NCBI GenBank assembly: GCA_046331095.1
Contig: JAXLRM010000003.1
Location: forward strand, 1-64,000
Direction: 5' to 3'
DNA: 64,000 nt
Origin: JAIBAC01 sp046331095
GTDB lineage: Bacteria; Actinomycetota; Acidimicrobiia; UBA2766
Positions 49,751 through 58,865 of this stretch are shown piece by piece. The notes beneath the pieces were generated by a model. The model was not told where the DNA came from. It saw only the letters and a list, made by a program, of their open reading frames with translations, and ran no database searches. The translations under genes and the position numbers were made by a program. The first letter of the stretch is position 1, and each line of letters begins with the position of its first letter.

Positions 49751-49956
49751 TCCAAACGCGGGCCACATGGCCCGCCAGCGCGACGAACCGCCCGCGTTTG
49801 CGGACGGCCCCCCTCCAAACGCGGGCCACATGGCCCGCCAACGCGACAAACCGCCCGCGTTTGCGGACGGCCCGCGGACGGGGCCGCGGACGGGCCCCCT
49901 CCAAACGCGGGCCAGATGGCCCGCCAACGCGACGAACCGCCCGCGTTTGCGGACGG
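49751..49956. repeat. Family B repeats: three 57-bp palindromic units
   Basis: Units at 49751-49807, 49814-49870 and 49900-49956 differ at only a few bases. Each holds the inverted repeat CAAACGCGGG / CCCGCGTTTG and an inner GGGCCACATGGCCC palindrome. CGGACGGGGCCG-type elements lie between them. They fill the 272-bp gap between the acyl-CoA dehydrogenase and the convergent VIT1-like gene. No gene is seen here. Confidence 0.88.
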
Positions 49957-49981
49957 GGCCGCGGACGGGCCGCGGACGTGG

Positions 49982-50713
49982 CTAGACGGCGACGCCGACG
50001 ATGCGTCCGATTCCGTAGGTGACGGCGGCCGCGAGCGCACCGATCGTGAGCTGACGTACGGCTCCGAACCACCAGCGCTGCCCCGTGAAGCGCGTCATCC
50101 ATGCCCCGAGGCAGCCGAGACCGACCATCGACATCACGATCGCCCACACCATCGCCCGCGACGTGAACAGGTAGGGGACGACGGGGATCGCGGCGCCGGC
50201 GACGAAAGCCAGGAACGAGAAGACGGCGGCGCCCAGCGGTGAGCCGAGCGACGACGGGTCGATGCCGAGCTCGAAGCGGGCGTGGAACTCGAGCGCGGCG
50301 GTCTGTTCCTGGTGAACCTTCGACGCAACGGTGCGTGCCATCTCGGGGTCGAGGCCGTTGTCGGCGAGCAACTCCGCGAGGTGCTCCTCCTCCTCGCCGG
50401 GATGTTCGGCGATGTGACCACTCTCGATCGCGAGCTCGCGCTCGAGGACCTCGCGCTGGGTCCGCATCGATACGTACTCACCGGCGGCCATCGAGAACGC
50501 GCCCGCCACGAGGGCGGCGATTCCGGCGACGATGACCGGACCCGACGTGGACGACGCCGCGCCCACCCCGACCACGACACCGAGGTTCGACACGAGCCCG
50601 TCGGACGCCCCGAAGACGCTGGCACGCAGGACACCGCTGCCGTGACCGTCGCCGTGTTCGTCCTCGTACTCGGGGAGCAGGCCGGATCCGTGACCGGGTT
50701 CGGGCGCTGTCAT
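49982..50713 (-). CDS. VIT1/CCC1-family transporter
   Basis: This 243-residue membrane protein has RASVFGASDGLVSNLGVVVGV and AGEYVSMRTQREVLERELAIE, hallmarks of VIT1/CCC1 Fe2+/Mn2+ transporters, a soluble helical Glu-rich region, and two or three C-terminal TM helices. It likely moves Fe or Mn. ATG 50713 overlaps the serC stop (ATGA), which couples the two. Confidence 0.88.
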   Translation of the reverse strand: MTAPEPGHGSGLLPEYEDEHGDGHGSGVLRASVFGASDGLVSNLGVVVGVGAASSTSGPVIVAGIAALVAGAFSMAAGEYVSMRTQREVLERELAIESGHIAEHPGEEEEHLAELLADNGLDPEMARTVASKVHQEQTAALEFHARFELGIDPSSLGSPLGAAVFSFLAFVAGAAIPVVPYLFTSRAMVWAIVMSMVGLGCLGAWMTRFTGQRWWFGAVRQLTIGALAAAVTYGIGRIVGVAV

Positions 50714-51852
50714 CCTGTCAAGTGCGCCACGACGTGGTCGACGGCGCGTGTGAGCGTGGCGACGTCGTCGGTCGTGATGTCGGGGAAGAGCGCGACGCGC
50801 ATCTGGTTGCGGCCGAGCTTGCGGTACGGCTCGACGTCGACGATGCCGTTCGCGCGCAGCACGCGGCAGACCGCGGCCGCGTCGACGGACGTGTCGAAGT
50901 CGATCGTCGCGACCGTGTGGCTGCGCTGGGCGGGGTCGGTGACGAAGGGCTGCATGTGATCCGAGGCCTCCGCCCAGCCGTAGACGACATCGGCGGATGC
51001 GTCGCAGCGTGACGCTGCCCACTCGATGCCGCCCTGACTGCAGATCCACTCGACCTGTTCGGCGAGGAGGAACAGGGTCGCGAGCGCAGGTGTGTTGTAG
51101 GTCTGGTTCTGGCGCGAGTTGTCCAGCGCCAGCGCCAGCGACAGCGACGCCGGCTGCCAGCGGTCCCCGTCGGCCGCGATCGACTCGATGCGCGCGATCG
51201 CGGCCGGCGAGCAGAGTGCGAGCCAGAGCCCCCCCTCGGCGCCGAAGCACTTCTGGGGCGAGAAGTAGTAGACGTCGAACGCCTCGGGGTCGACCCGCAG
51301 ACCGCCGGCAGCCGAAGTCGCGTCGACGACGACGATCGGGCCGTCGTCTCCGTCGGTGACGGTACGTTGCACCGGCATCGCCACACCCGTCGACGTCTCC
51401 GAATGGGTCAGGGCGTACACGTCGGTGGACTCGTCGACCACGGGGGCGGGGTGTGTTCCGAAGTCGCTCTCGACCACGACGGGGCGGCGCAGGTGGGGGG
51501 CACGCCCGGCCGCGAGGGCGAACTTGCTGGAGAACTCGCCGAAGACGTAGTGCAGGGACCGTTCGCGCACGAGCCCGAACGTCGCCGCGTCCCAGAACAG
51601 CGTGGCGCCGCCGATACCGAGGAGGACCTCGTAGCCGTCGGGCAGCGTGTACATCGACGCGAGGCCTTCGCGGACGCGGGCGACCACCTCGCGGACACCG
51701 GGCTTTCGGTGGCTCGTACCGAGGTAGGTCGGGGCGGCCTTGGCCAGGTGCTCCACGGCGTCCTGGCGCACCTTCGACGGCCCCGAACCGAAACGGCCGT
51801 CGTCGGGTATCAGTTCGGCCGGAAGCCGCAAGTCGTGTGCCATGTCGTCCAC
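50710..51852 (-). CDS. serC: Phosphoserine aminotransferase
   Basis: This 380-residue PLP enzyme makes phosphoserine from 3-phosphohydroxypyruvate. FGSGPSKVRQDAV and TSHRKPGVR start it; VVVDATSAAGG and YYFSPQKCFGAEGG carry the PLP Asp and Lys. GTG 51852 or ATG 51843 may start it. This is the actinobacterial long form without the usual SerC insertion pattern of Gammaproteobacteria. Confidence 0.92.
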   Translation of the reverse strand: MDDMAHDLRLPAELIPDDGRFGSGPSKVRQDAVEHLAKAAPTYLGTSHRKPGVREVVARVREGLASMYTLPDGYEVLLGIGGATLFWDAATFGLVRERSLHYVFGEFSSKFALAAGRAPHLRRPVVVESDFGTHPAPVVDESTDVYALTHSETSTGVAMPVQRTVTDGDDGPIVVVDATSAAGGLRVDPEAFDVYYFSPQKCFGAEGGLWLALCSPAAIARIESIAADGDRWQPASLSLALALDNSRQNQTYNTPALATLFLLAEQVEWICSQGGIEWAASRCDASADVVYGWAEASDHMQPFVTDPAQRSHTVATIDFDTSVDAAAVCRVLRANGIVDVEPYRKLGRNQMRVALFPDITTDDVATLTRAVDHVVAHLTG

Positions 51853-51941
51853 GGTGACCTATCCTGCCGACGCCCGCCGCCGAGCCATCGCCGTCTCCGT
51901 CGACAGCTTAGGCAACCGCCCACCATCGTCCAGAGCCGCCC

Positions 51942-53135
51942 ATGAACCGACTCTCGGCAGCGATCACCGCACTGCGCGAGTCGTCCACGATGGCCATCAC
52001 CGCGCGGGCACGCGAGTTGCGCGAGTCCGGCGAAGACGTGATCGGCTTCGGCGCCGGCGAGCCCGACTTCGCCACCCCGGACCATGTCGTAGCCGCGGCT
52101 GCCGCCGCTTGCGCGGACCCGGCGCAGCACCACTACACCGCTGTCGGTGGCCACCCGCGCCTGCGCGAGGCGATCGCGGCACGGACACTCGAACTGTCGG
52201 GGCTCGACTACGCGCCGTCGCAGGTCCTCGTTACCAACGGTGCCAAGCACGCGGTGGCGAACACGTTCGCTGCGCTCTGCGGCCCCGGCACCGAAGTGCT
52301 CGTACCCGCTCCCTACTGGGTCACCTATCCCGAGATCGTCCGCTACTGCGGGGCCACGCCGGTCACGGTGACTCCGGCCCCTGCTCAGGGGTTCAAGGTC
52401 GGCGTCGACGACCTCGAGGCTGCCCGCACCGAGGCGACCAAGGCCCTGCTGTTCGTGTCGCCGTCGAACCCGACCGGCGCCGTCTACGACCGCGACGAGG
52501 CGCGCTCGATCGCGGCCTGGGCTGCCGAGTCCGGGATCTGGGTTGTCACCGACGAGATCTACGGCCGCCTCGTCTACGGCGCTGCGGAGTTCGTGTCGCT
52601 GCCGGCGCAGGACCCTGACCTAGCCGCCCGCAGTGTCGTGATCGACGGCGTCTCCAAGGCGTACGCGATGACGGGCTGGCGCGTCGGGTGGATGTGCGGG
52701 CCCCCCGACGTGATCGAGGCGGCATCGCGCCTGCAGGGACACCAGACGTCGAACGTCGCCAACGTGTGCCAGGCAGCCGCGATCGCGGCGCTCGAGGGGC
52801 CCCAGCAGGTGGTCGAGGACATGCGACTCGCCTTCGACGCGCGCCGCCGCCTGATGCACTCGATGCTCGCGGCGATGGACGGGGTCGACTGCGCCGAGCC
52901 CGCGGGCGCCTTCTACTGCTTCCCCGACGTCGAGGGCCTCTACGGGCGCCGAGTCGCGGGACGCACGATCGGTTCGTCCGCGGACGTCGCCGCCGCGCTC
53001 TTGGAGGGTGCCCGGATCGCGGTGGTGCCGGGGGAGGGCTTCGGGGCCCCCGGGCACCTGCGCATCTCCTACGCGGTCGCCGACGAACAGATCGCCGCGG
53101 GCATGCAGCGCATGGGCGACCTGCTGTCGGTCTGA
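51942..53135 (+). CDS. aspC: Pyridoxal-phosphate aminotransferase, aspartate aminotransferase type
   Basis: This 397-residue class I aminotransferase has SPSNPTGAVYD, TDEIYGRLVY and the PLP Lys in DGVSKAYAMTGWRVGW. It most likely interconverts aspartate and oxaloacetate; prephenate activity is possible. The start is ATG 51942. It is divergent from serC across 89 bp and convergent with the BldC gene. Confidence 0.9.
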   Translation: MNRLSAAITALRESSTMAITARARELRESGEDVIGFGAGEPDFATPDHVVAAAAAACADPAQHHYTAVGGHPRLREAIAARTLELSGLDYAPSQVLVTNGAKHAVANTFAALCGPGTEVLVPAPYWVTYPEIVRYCGATPVTVTPAPAQGFKVGVDDLEAARTEATKALLFVSPSNPTGAVYDRDEARSIAAWAAESGIWVVTDEIYGRLVYGAAEFVSLPAQDPDLAARSVVIDGVSKAYAMTGWRVGWMCGPPDVIEAASRLQGHQTSNVANVCQAAAIAALEGPQQVVEDMRLAFDARRRLMHSMLAAMDGVDCAEPAGAFYCFPDVEGLYGRRVAGRTIGSSADVAAALLEGARIAVVPGEGFGAPGHLRISYAVADEQIAAGMQRMGDLLSV

Positions 53136-53145
53136 ACCGGCCGCG

Positions 53146-53367
53146 CTACTGAGGGTGGATCTGGTCGAGGAGCTCGCGCACCTGGGCCTCGCGGAAGCGC
53201 CGATGACCCCCGAGGGTGCGCACAGACGCGATACGGCCCTCGCGTGCCCACCGTGACACGGTCTTGGGGCTCACCCCGAAGAGGTCGGCGACCTCCGAGA
53301 CGGTGAGAAGACGGGCGGGCTCGTCGCGGAAGTCGGCCCGGTTGGTCTGCTGCGGCTTCTCGGCCAT
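53146..53367 (-). CDS. bldC: BldC-like MerR-type DNA-binding protein
   Basis: This 73-residue protein is essentially one winged HTH: LLTVSEVADLFGVSPKTVSRWAREGRI followed by TLGGHRRFRE. It matches BldC of Streptomyces, a developmental regulator widespread in actinobacteria. The ATG at 53367 is 8 nt after minus-strand TAAAGT (53376-53381), suggesting a leaderless mRNA. Confidence 0.9.
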   Translation of the reverse strand: MAEKPQQTNRADFRDEPARLLTVSEVADLFGVSPKTVSRWAREGRIASVRTLGGHRRFREAQVRELLDQIHPQ

Positions 53368-53445
53368 TGATAGCCACTTTACGCCCGAAACGCTCGGATG
53401 TCTCGATGTGGTCATCCGCCGAGGAGCGCGCCGCCGCTGCGCGCG

Positions 53446-53451
53446 TATACT
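53446..53451 (+). promoter_or_regulatory. -10 element (TATACT) before the CarD gene
   Basis: TATACT lies 39 bp before the CarD ATG (leader with CAGGAGC). No good -35 is visible at 17 bp, as is usual for actinobacterial promoters. Confidence 0.45.
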
Positions 53452-53490
53452 CGGCCGCCGCTGCCCTCCCTTTCAGGAGCCGTCCGGTCC

Positions 53491-54084
53491 ATGGCGACCA
53501 AGAAAATCGGCCTCAAGAAGAACGACCGCGTCGTGTACCCCCCTCACGGACCGGTCACCGTCGTCGGCATCAAGAGCGAAGAGGTGTTCGGCGAGAAGCG
53601 CCAGTACCTGATCATGCAGGCCGAGGACTCCGACCTCACCCTCAAGGCACCGCTAGACCGCCTCGACGAGATCGGTGTGCGCCCGCCGATGCCCAAGACC
53701 GTCGCCAAGGAGGTCCTCAAGATCCTCTCGGAGCCCGCCACGGCGCAGTCGGCGCAGTGGTCGCGCCGGTTCAAGGCCCACAACGAGAAGCTCCACTCCG
53801 GCGATCCGATCCAGATCGCCGAGTTGATCCGCAACCTCGAGCTCGCCGACGCCAAGAAGCCGGTCTCCGCCGGCGAGAAGCGCCTCCTCAAGGCCGCCCG
53901 CCACAGCCTCGAGGGCGAGCTCGCGATCACCTGGGCTTCGGACCGCGAGACCGCGTCGGTCCGCATCGACAAGTCCCTCGCCGACAACCCCGAGATGGTC
54001 AAGACCCTCGAGGACAAGAAGAAGGAAGAGGACAAGAAGAAGAAGGGAACCGCGGCCCCGGCCACCGTGGCCGACGAGACCTAG
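53491..54084 (+). CDS. CarD-family transcriptional regulator
   Basis: This 197-residue protein has the CarD_TRCF RNA-polymerase-interacting domain (KKNDRVVYPPHGPVTVVGI, residues 8-70), a helical region, and a Lys/Glu-rich tail. In relatives CarD stabilises open complexes at rRNA and other promoters. The ATG at 53491 follows AGGAG. It is divergent from bldC. Confidence 0.88.
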   Translation: MATKKIGLKKNDRVVYPPHGPVTVVGIKSEEVFGEKRQYLIMQAEDSDLTLKAPLDRLDEIGVRPPMPKTVAKEVLKILSEPATAQSAQWSRRFKAHNEKLHSGDPIQIAELIRNLELADAKKPVSAGEKRLLKAARHSLEGELAITWASDRETASVRIDKSLADNPEMVKTLEDKKKEEDKKKKGTAAPATVADET

Positions 54085-54085
54085 C

Positions 54086-54769
54086 GTGTCAGCGCTCGCC
54101 CGGCTCCTCCTCTCGCTCACGTTCGTTGCCGCGGTCGTCGACTGGGTCGCGGTCGGTCGCGGCCGGCATCGCAGGGCGCACACCGTCGAGTACGTCGCGA
54201 AGCCCGCCACGATGGTGTTCCTGGCACTGTTCGTACTCGTGTTCACCGCCGGTGGGCCGCAACCACGGGCACAGGTCTGGTGCTTCGTGGCAGCCGTGGT
54301 GCTCTCCCTCGCCGGCGACGTGTTCCTGATGCTGCCGAACGACATGTTCCTGGCCGGGCTCGCCTCGTTCCTGCTCGCACACGTCGCCTACATCGTCGGG
54401 ATCCTCGCGTTCGGACACGTCGAGTCCTGGAGCGGGCCGGCGCTCGCGTGGCTCCTGATCGTGATCGCGGCGATCCCGATCGCGCGCTCCGTGCTCACCC
54501 CGATCGGCGACGGCGTCGAACGCGCCTCCGTCGCCCTGTACATGGTGGTGATCGGGGTGATGGTCGCGTCGGCGTGGACGCTCCCGTGGCGTTCGGGTGT
54601 GCCCCTCGCTGCCGGCCTCGCCGGCGCGCTGGGGGCGACCCTGTTCTTCGCGTCGGACTCGATGATCGGCATCCGCCGCTTCGTGGGGGACTTCCGCGGA
54701 GGTGGGCTCGCCATCATCGTCACCTACCACCTGGGCCAGATCGGCCTCGTCCTGTCGCTGGCACGCTGA
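54086..54769 (+). CDS. YhhN-family membrane protein (lysoplasmalogenase-like)
   Basis: This 227-residue protein is almost entirely TM helices (about eight). It has VEYVAKPATMVFLAL, AGDVFLMLPNDMFLAG and FFASDSMIGI, typical of YhhN/TMEM86 proteins, which in animals hydrolyse lysoplasmalogens. The activity in bacteria is not established. GTG 54086 starts 1 nt after the CarD stop. Confidence 0.85.
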   Translation: MSALARLLLSLTFVAAVVDWVAVGRGRHRRAHTVEYVAKPATMVFLALFVLVFTAGGPQPRAQVWCFVAAVVLSLAGDVFLMLPNDMFLAGLASFLLAHVAYIVGILAFGHVESWSGPALAWLLIVIAAIPIARSVLTPIGDGVERASVALYMVVIGVMVASAWTLPWRSGVPLAAGLAGALGATLFFASDSMIGIRRFVGDFRGGGLAIIVTYHLGQIGLVLSLAR

Positions 54770-54833
54770 AGCCCACCGGCCGGGATTTTCGGTACGCTCG
54801 CCTGACGTCCAGCCACGAGAGGGGAGCCGAGAC

Positions 54834-56000
54834 ATGGCGGATGCCTACCTGGTCGGGGCGGTGCGGACGGCGGTCGGCCGCCGCAAGGGAGCCCTCAGCG
54901 GTGTGCACCCGATCGACCTCGGCGCGGCCGCACTCGACGCGCTGATCGAGCGCACGGGCGCCGACCCCGACGCCGTCGAGGACGTCATCTTCGGCTGCGT
55001 CGACCAGGTCGGGGCGCAGTCGGCCAACATCGCCCGCAACGCCGTCCTGTCGTCGTCGCTGCCCGAGCACGTCCCCGCCACGACCGTCGACCGCCAGTGC
55101 GGCTCGTCCCAACAGGCCCTGCACTTCGCGGCACAGGCCGTGATGTCGGGCGTACACGACGTCGTCATCGCCGGCGGCGCCGAGAACATGTCGATGGTCC
55201 CCCTCGGCGCCAACGCGATCGCGGGGCACAAGGCCGGATTCGGTGTGCCCTACGGCAAGGGCATGAAGGCGCGCTACCCGGGACAACGCTTCGACCAGTT
55301 CCGCGGCGCCGAGATGATCGCCGACCGGTGGGGCCTGGACCGCGACACCCTCGACGCGTTCGGCCTGCAGTCACAACAGCGCGCAGCGGCCGCGGCGGAG
55401 GCGGGCAAGTTCGAGGCCGAGATCACCCCACTCGAGGTCGACACCGACGGGGTGGTCACGACCGTGGCGCGTGACGAAGGGATCCGCGCAACCAGCCCCG
55501 AGGCGCTCGCGGGCCTGAATCCCGTCGTCGACGGTGGCCGGCTCACAGCCGGCACCGCGAGCCAGATCAGCGACGGCGCCGCCGCCATCCTCGTCTGCAA
55601 CGACGCAGGCCTCGGGCGCCTCGGTCTCGAGCCGCGTGCACGCGTGCACACCATGACCCTCGCGGCCGGCGACCCGGTGATGATGCTGCACGTGCCGATC
55701 GCGGCCACGCAGAAGGCACTCGAGCGCGCGGGGCTGTCCATCGACGACATCGACGTCTACGAGGTCAACGAGGCGTTCGCGTCGGTCCCGCTCGCATGGC
55801 TCCACGACGTCAAGGCCGACCCCGCCAGGCTCAACGTCAACGGCGGCGCGATCGCGCTGGGCCATCCACTCGGCTGCACGGGCGCACGCCTGATGACGAC
55901 GCTCCTGCACGAACTCGAACGCAGCGGCGGCCGCTACGGGCTCCAGACGATGTGCGAGGGCGGCGGCCTCGCGAACTGCACGATCGTCGAGCGGGTTTGA
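54834..56000 (+). CDS. Acetyl-CoA acetyltransferase (thiolase)
   Basis: This 388-residue thiolase has the nucleophile Cys in DRQCGSSQQALHFAAQ (about residue 89), EVNEAFASVPLAW, NGGAIALGHPLGCTGAR and the second Cys in CEGGGLANCTIVE. It performs reversible condensation or cleavage of 3-ketoacyl-CoA. ATG 54834 follows GAGGGGAG, with TACGCT at 54793-54798. Confidence 0.93.
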   Translation: MADAYLVGAVRTAVGRRKGALSGVHPIDLGAAALDALIERTGADPDAVEDVIFGCVDQVGAQSANIARNAVLSSSLPEHVPATTVDRQCGSSQQALHFAAQAVMSGVHDVVIAGGAENMSMVPLGANAIAGHKAGFGVPYGKGMKARYPGQRFDQFRGAEMIADRWGLDRDTLDAFGLQSQQRAAAAAEAGKFEAEITPLEVDTDGVVTTVARDEGIRATSPEALAGLNPVVDGGRLTAGTASQISDGAAAILVCNDAGLGRLGLEPRARVHTMTLAAGDPVMMLHVPIAATQKALERAGLSIDDIDVYEVNEAFASVPLAWLHDVKADPARLNVNGGAIALGHPLGCTGARLMTTLLHELERSGGRYGLQTMCEGGGLANCTIVERV

Positions 56001-56017
56001 GCCGGAGCGTCCCGCAC

Positions 56018-56911
56018 GTGCGCCGTGTCCTCGCCCTCGTCGCAGTCCTCGCCCTCGTCGTCGCGGCTTGTGGTGGGGGCGCGGACCGCGTCAGCGACTA
56101 CGAGCTCTCGTCGTACACGCCGCACGCGAGCCAGCGCGACTACCGGGTGCTGATCCGCGTTTCCGGCACGGTCGACCTCGGCAAGCTCGGCCCCTTCGCC
56201 GGCGGCGGGACGTCGGGCGGCGACGGCAGCGGCAGCGGCACCACGTTGAGCTTCTCCCTCAACGCCGACGGGACCGGCACCGTCGTCGAACGCTCGGGCG
56301 GGTTCCAGTACACCCTCGAGCTCACCGACATCGACGCACGGCTGCCCTTCGGGGCGAAGTGGCCGACGTCGCAGGAGACCCTGACCCAGACCGTGCAGTC
56401 CGACGGGAAGGTGACCGACACCAACGGCGGCGGCATCCTCACCTCGCTGCCGGCCCTGCTCCAGGGGATCGCGTGGAACTGCCCCCAACTGCCAGGCGCG
56501 GCGCTCGTCTCGGGCTCGTCGTGGGAGTCGGCGGCACCACTCGCATGGGCCGCGGACGACGTCTCGGTGAAACAACGCAACCAGTGGGAGGACACCGACG
56601 TCGACGGCACCCAGGCCGCCATGATCTCCTCACAGGCGGACGACACCTTCGCGTACGACACCGGCATCGACCAGATCACCAAGCTCCTCGGCTTCGACTC
56701 GCCCCTGCTCGACGGCGTCGGTGCGTCGCTGTCGGGCAGCGTGAAGGGCAACTCGCACTGCGCCCTCTCGATTCCGGACCAGGACCTGCTCGAGACCGGG
56801 TCGAACCAAGAGGTCTCGGTCGACATCAAGCTCACGGGCGGCGGCCTCGCGTCGCTCGCCGGCACGCTCCACCTCGACGCCACGATCGAGGAGTCGATGA
56901 CGCCGCGTTGA
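56018..56911 (+). CDS. Uncharacterised lipoprotein
   Basis: This 297-residue protein has a signal peptide with lipobox VVAAC, a Gly/Ser-rich insertion, and a beta-rich body with repeated short strands (SFSLNADGTGTVVERSGG and similar). Three Cys are present besides the lipid Cys. No domain is recognised. It starts with GTG about 17 nt after the thiolase. Confidence 0.7.
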   Translation: MRRVLALVAVLALVVAACGGGADRVSDYELSSYTPHASQRDYRVLIRVSGTVDLGKLGPFAGGGTSGGDGSGSGTTLSFSLNADGTGTVVERSGGFQYTLELTDIDARLPFGAKWPTSQETLTQTVQSDGKVTDTNGGGILTSLPALLQGIAWNCPQLPGAALVSGSSWESAAPLAWAADDVSVKQRNQWEDTDVDGTQAAMISSQADDTFAYDTGIDQITKLLGFDSPLLDGVGASLSGSVKGNSHCALSIPDQDLLETGSNQEVSVDIKLTGGGLASLAGTLHLDATIEESMTPR

Positions 56912-56932
56912 GGGACCGCGGGGGAGGCAAGG

Positions 56933-58156
56933 GTGAAGGTGAATCGGGCGCGGCGGATGATCACGATTGCGGCAGCAGTGGGGCTCGCGTGCACCGCCCT
57001 CGCCGGGCCCCGCGCCGGTGCCGAGAGCCTCGAAGACCGCCTCGGAGCGACCGTCGAGACCTGGCGCACCGCACACGAGGGCCATGCGGTCTCGGTCAGC
57101 GTCAGGGTCCCCGGCCGTGGCATCGCATGGGACGACGCCGCCGGCGACGTCCGCCAGTACTGGCCCGCGTCCGCAGACACGCTTTACCGTATCGGCTCGG
57201 CGACGAAGACCTTCACGGCGACGATGATCCTCCAACTCGCCGACGAGGAGCGCCTCTCCCTCGACGATCCCCTCGCCAAGTGGTACCCCCAGTACCCCGG
57301 CGCCGCTTACATCACGGTGCGGAACCTGCTCCAGCACACGAGCGGCATCAAGGAGATGCAGCTCGAGGACGCCTGGTTCATCCTGATCTCGTTCCTGCAG
57401 AGCTGGCGCATCTGGCGGCCCGAGGAGATGATCGCGTGGTCGGCGTCGCCGTTGCCGATGCTGTCGTTGCGTACCGGCAAGCTCGTCGACCGCACCCCTG
57501 ATCCGGCCGGGACCGTGTGGCGCTACGCGCAGCCGAACTACATCCTCCTCGGGCGCATCCTCGAGAAGGTCACCGGTCGCTCCTACGCCCGCAACCTCAG
57601 GGCGCGCATCGCCGGGCCGCTCGGCCTCGCCCACACCCGGTTGCCCGCGACCGGCGACGACCCGTTCATGCCCGCGTGGTCGAACCTGTTCGGCCTCTTC
57701 CCGATCCTGTTGCCGACGACGATCGTGGCCTCCTACAACTCCGCATCGAGCGCAGCGTGGTCCGCGGGCGGCATCGTGACGACGACGCGCGACCTCGTGC
57801 GCTTCCACGAAGCCGTCGAGACCGGCGAGCTCGTGTCGCCGCGTGCCTTCGAGGAGATGCACACCACCTTCGTCGAGGACCCCGCCCATCCAGGACGGGA
57901 CGGCTACGGGCTCGGCCTCTCGCGCAGCACACTCGGGTCGCACACGACGTGGGGCCACGACGGCGGCATCCCCGGCTTCGTGACCGTGAACCGCTTCGAG
58001 GCGGCCTGCGGGGTCTACCTCGTCGTGGCTTCCAACGCCGACGACGACCCGGCCCCTGACCCCGGAGCGACTCCGGCGCCCGATGCCCGCCACCTCGACC
58101 AGCTCGGCGCCACACTCCTCGACACCGTCGACGACGGGATCGGCTGCCCCTCCTAG
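56933..58156 (+). CDS. Secreted serine hydrolase, beta-lactamase (class C / PBP) family
   Basis: This 407-residue protein has a signal peptide, SxxK in GSATKTFTATM, YAQ in the position of the usual YxN (WRYAQPNYILLG), and HDG in WGHDGGIPGF. It is a beta-lactamase-superfamily hydrolase, possibly a D,D-peptidase or an esterase. GTG 56933 is the start. The Q in the YxN site is a deviation worth noting. Confidence 0.85.
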   Translation: MKVNRARRMITIAAAVGLACTALAGPRAGAESLEDRLGATVETWRTAHEGHAVSVSVRVPGRGIAWDDAAGDVRQYWPASADTLYRIGSATKTFTATMILQLADEERLSLDDPLAKWYPQYPGAAYITVRNLLQHTSGIKEMQLEDAWFILISFLQSWRIWRPEEMIAWSASPLPMLSLRTGKLVDRTPDPAGTVWRYAQPNYILLGRILEKVTGRSYARNLRARIAGPLGLAHTRLPATGDDPFMPAWSNLFGLFPILLPTTIVASYNSASSAAWSAGGIVTTTRDLVRFHEAVETGELVSPRAFEEMHTTFVEDPAHPGRDGYGLGLSRSTLGSHTTWGHDGGIPGFVTVNRFEAACGVYLVVASNADDDPAPDPGATPAPDARHLDQLGATLLDTVDDGIGCPS

Positions 58157-58170
58157 GGCGATGTCCCCGG

Positions 58171-58333
58171 TTGGAGCACCCAGCGGCCATCGGCGAGGGG
58201 TTGGAGCACCCAGCGGCCATCGGCGGGGGGTTGGAGCACCAGGCGGCCATCGGCGGGGGGTTGGAGCACCCAGCGGCCACGGGTGGCCGCCTGGTGCTCC
58301 AACCGGGGCTCCCTGGCCGGCGGGTGCTCCAAC
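58171..58333. repeat. Family C repeats: 30-bp units and inverted copies
   Basis: Four units TTGGAGCACCCAGCGGCCAT plus 10 bases lie head to tail at 58171-58290. GGCCGCCTGGTGCTCCAACC (58285-58304) and a shorter copy at 58316-58333 are inverted, so the last unit can fold as a long hairpin. There are no spacers, so it is not a CRISPR. No gene is seen in 58157-58335. Confidence 0.85.
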
Positions 58334-58335
58334 AG

Positions 58336-58849
58336 CTACTGCACCCCGAGGTCCCGGGGTGTCGTGAACGCGACGAGCTCGGCGATCCCGGTGCGAGCTC
58401 GGCCCAGTCGCCCTCGAAGGCGAGGGTCACGAGGGCGCCGGTCGGGAACTTCGTCTCCACCCGCATGCGGCGCCGCTGCCGTCGTCGGCGGCGAGCCACA
58501 GGGCGAGCTGGGCCATCGTCGGGTTGTGGCCGACCACCATCGCCGCCTCCGCAGCGGCGACCTCGGTGCGCAACAGGTCGAGGATCTCGTCGGGACCGGC
58601 GCCGTAGAGGCCGCGGTCGAAGTCGACCCGCGGGCGCCCGAGCCCACCGATGACGAGCTCCAGCGTTTCACGGGTGCGCACGGCGGGGGAGCAGAACACG
58701 ACCTCGGGCCGCACACCGGCGGCGTCGAGGTGGTCCCGCATCGCCGCAGCCGCCCGTACACCCCGCTGCGCGAGCGGCCGCTCCCGATCAGGCTGACCCG
58801 GCGCGGACCAGTCGGACTTCGCGTGGCGCAACAGGTACAGCTCCGGCAT
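58336..58849 (-). pseudogene. SixA-type phosphohistidine phosphatase, two frameshifts
   Basis: The frame from ATG 58849 has YLLRHAKSDW (catalytic His), FCSPAVRTRETLEL and VVGHNPTMAQLALW, then ends at 58427 after an unrelated tail. The conserved C-terminal strands continue in another frame (KFPTGALVTLAFEGDW, about 58408-58465), and the ending ELVAFTTPRDLGVQ is in a third frame, stop 58336. Each junction fits loss of one base. It is either a recent pseudogene or two sequencing indels. The -10 TACCGT is 6 nt before the ATG. Confidence 0.8.
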
Positions 58850-58855
58850 CGGGCC

Positions 58856-58865
58856 ACGGTAGCGT
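58856..58865. promoter_or_regulatory. Shared bidirectional -10 element (ACGGTAGCGT)
   Basis: In a divergent gap of only 22 bp, the minus strand reads TACCGT 6 nt before the phosphatase ATG and the plus strand reads TAGCGT 6 nt before the MiaE-like GTG. Both messages would start at or beside the start codon. Confidence 0.6.

Noticed and set aside
49751..49956. 57-bp repeats as phage attachment sites or CRISPR
   Set aside because: No integrase, no spacer pattern, and the units are internally palindromic.
58171..58290. 30-bp repeats as a CRISPR array
   Set aside because: Units are contiguous with no spacers and no cas genes are nearby.
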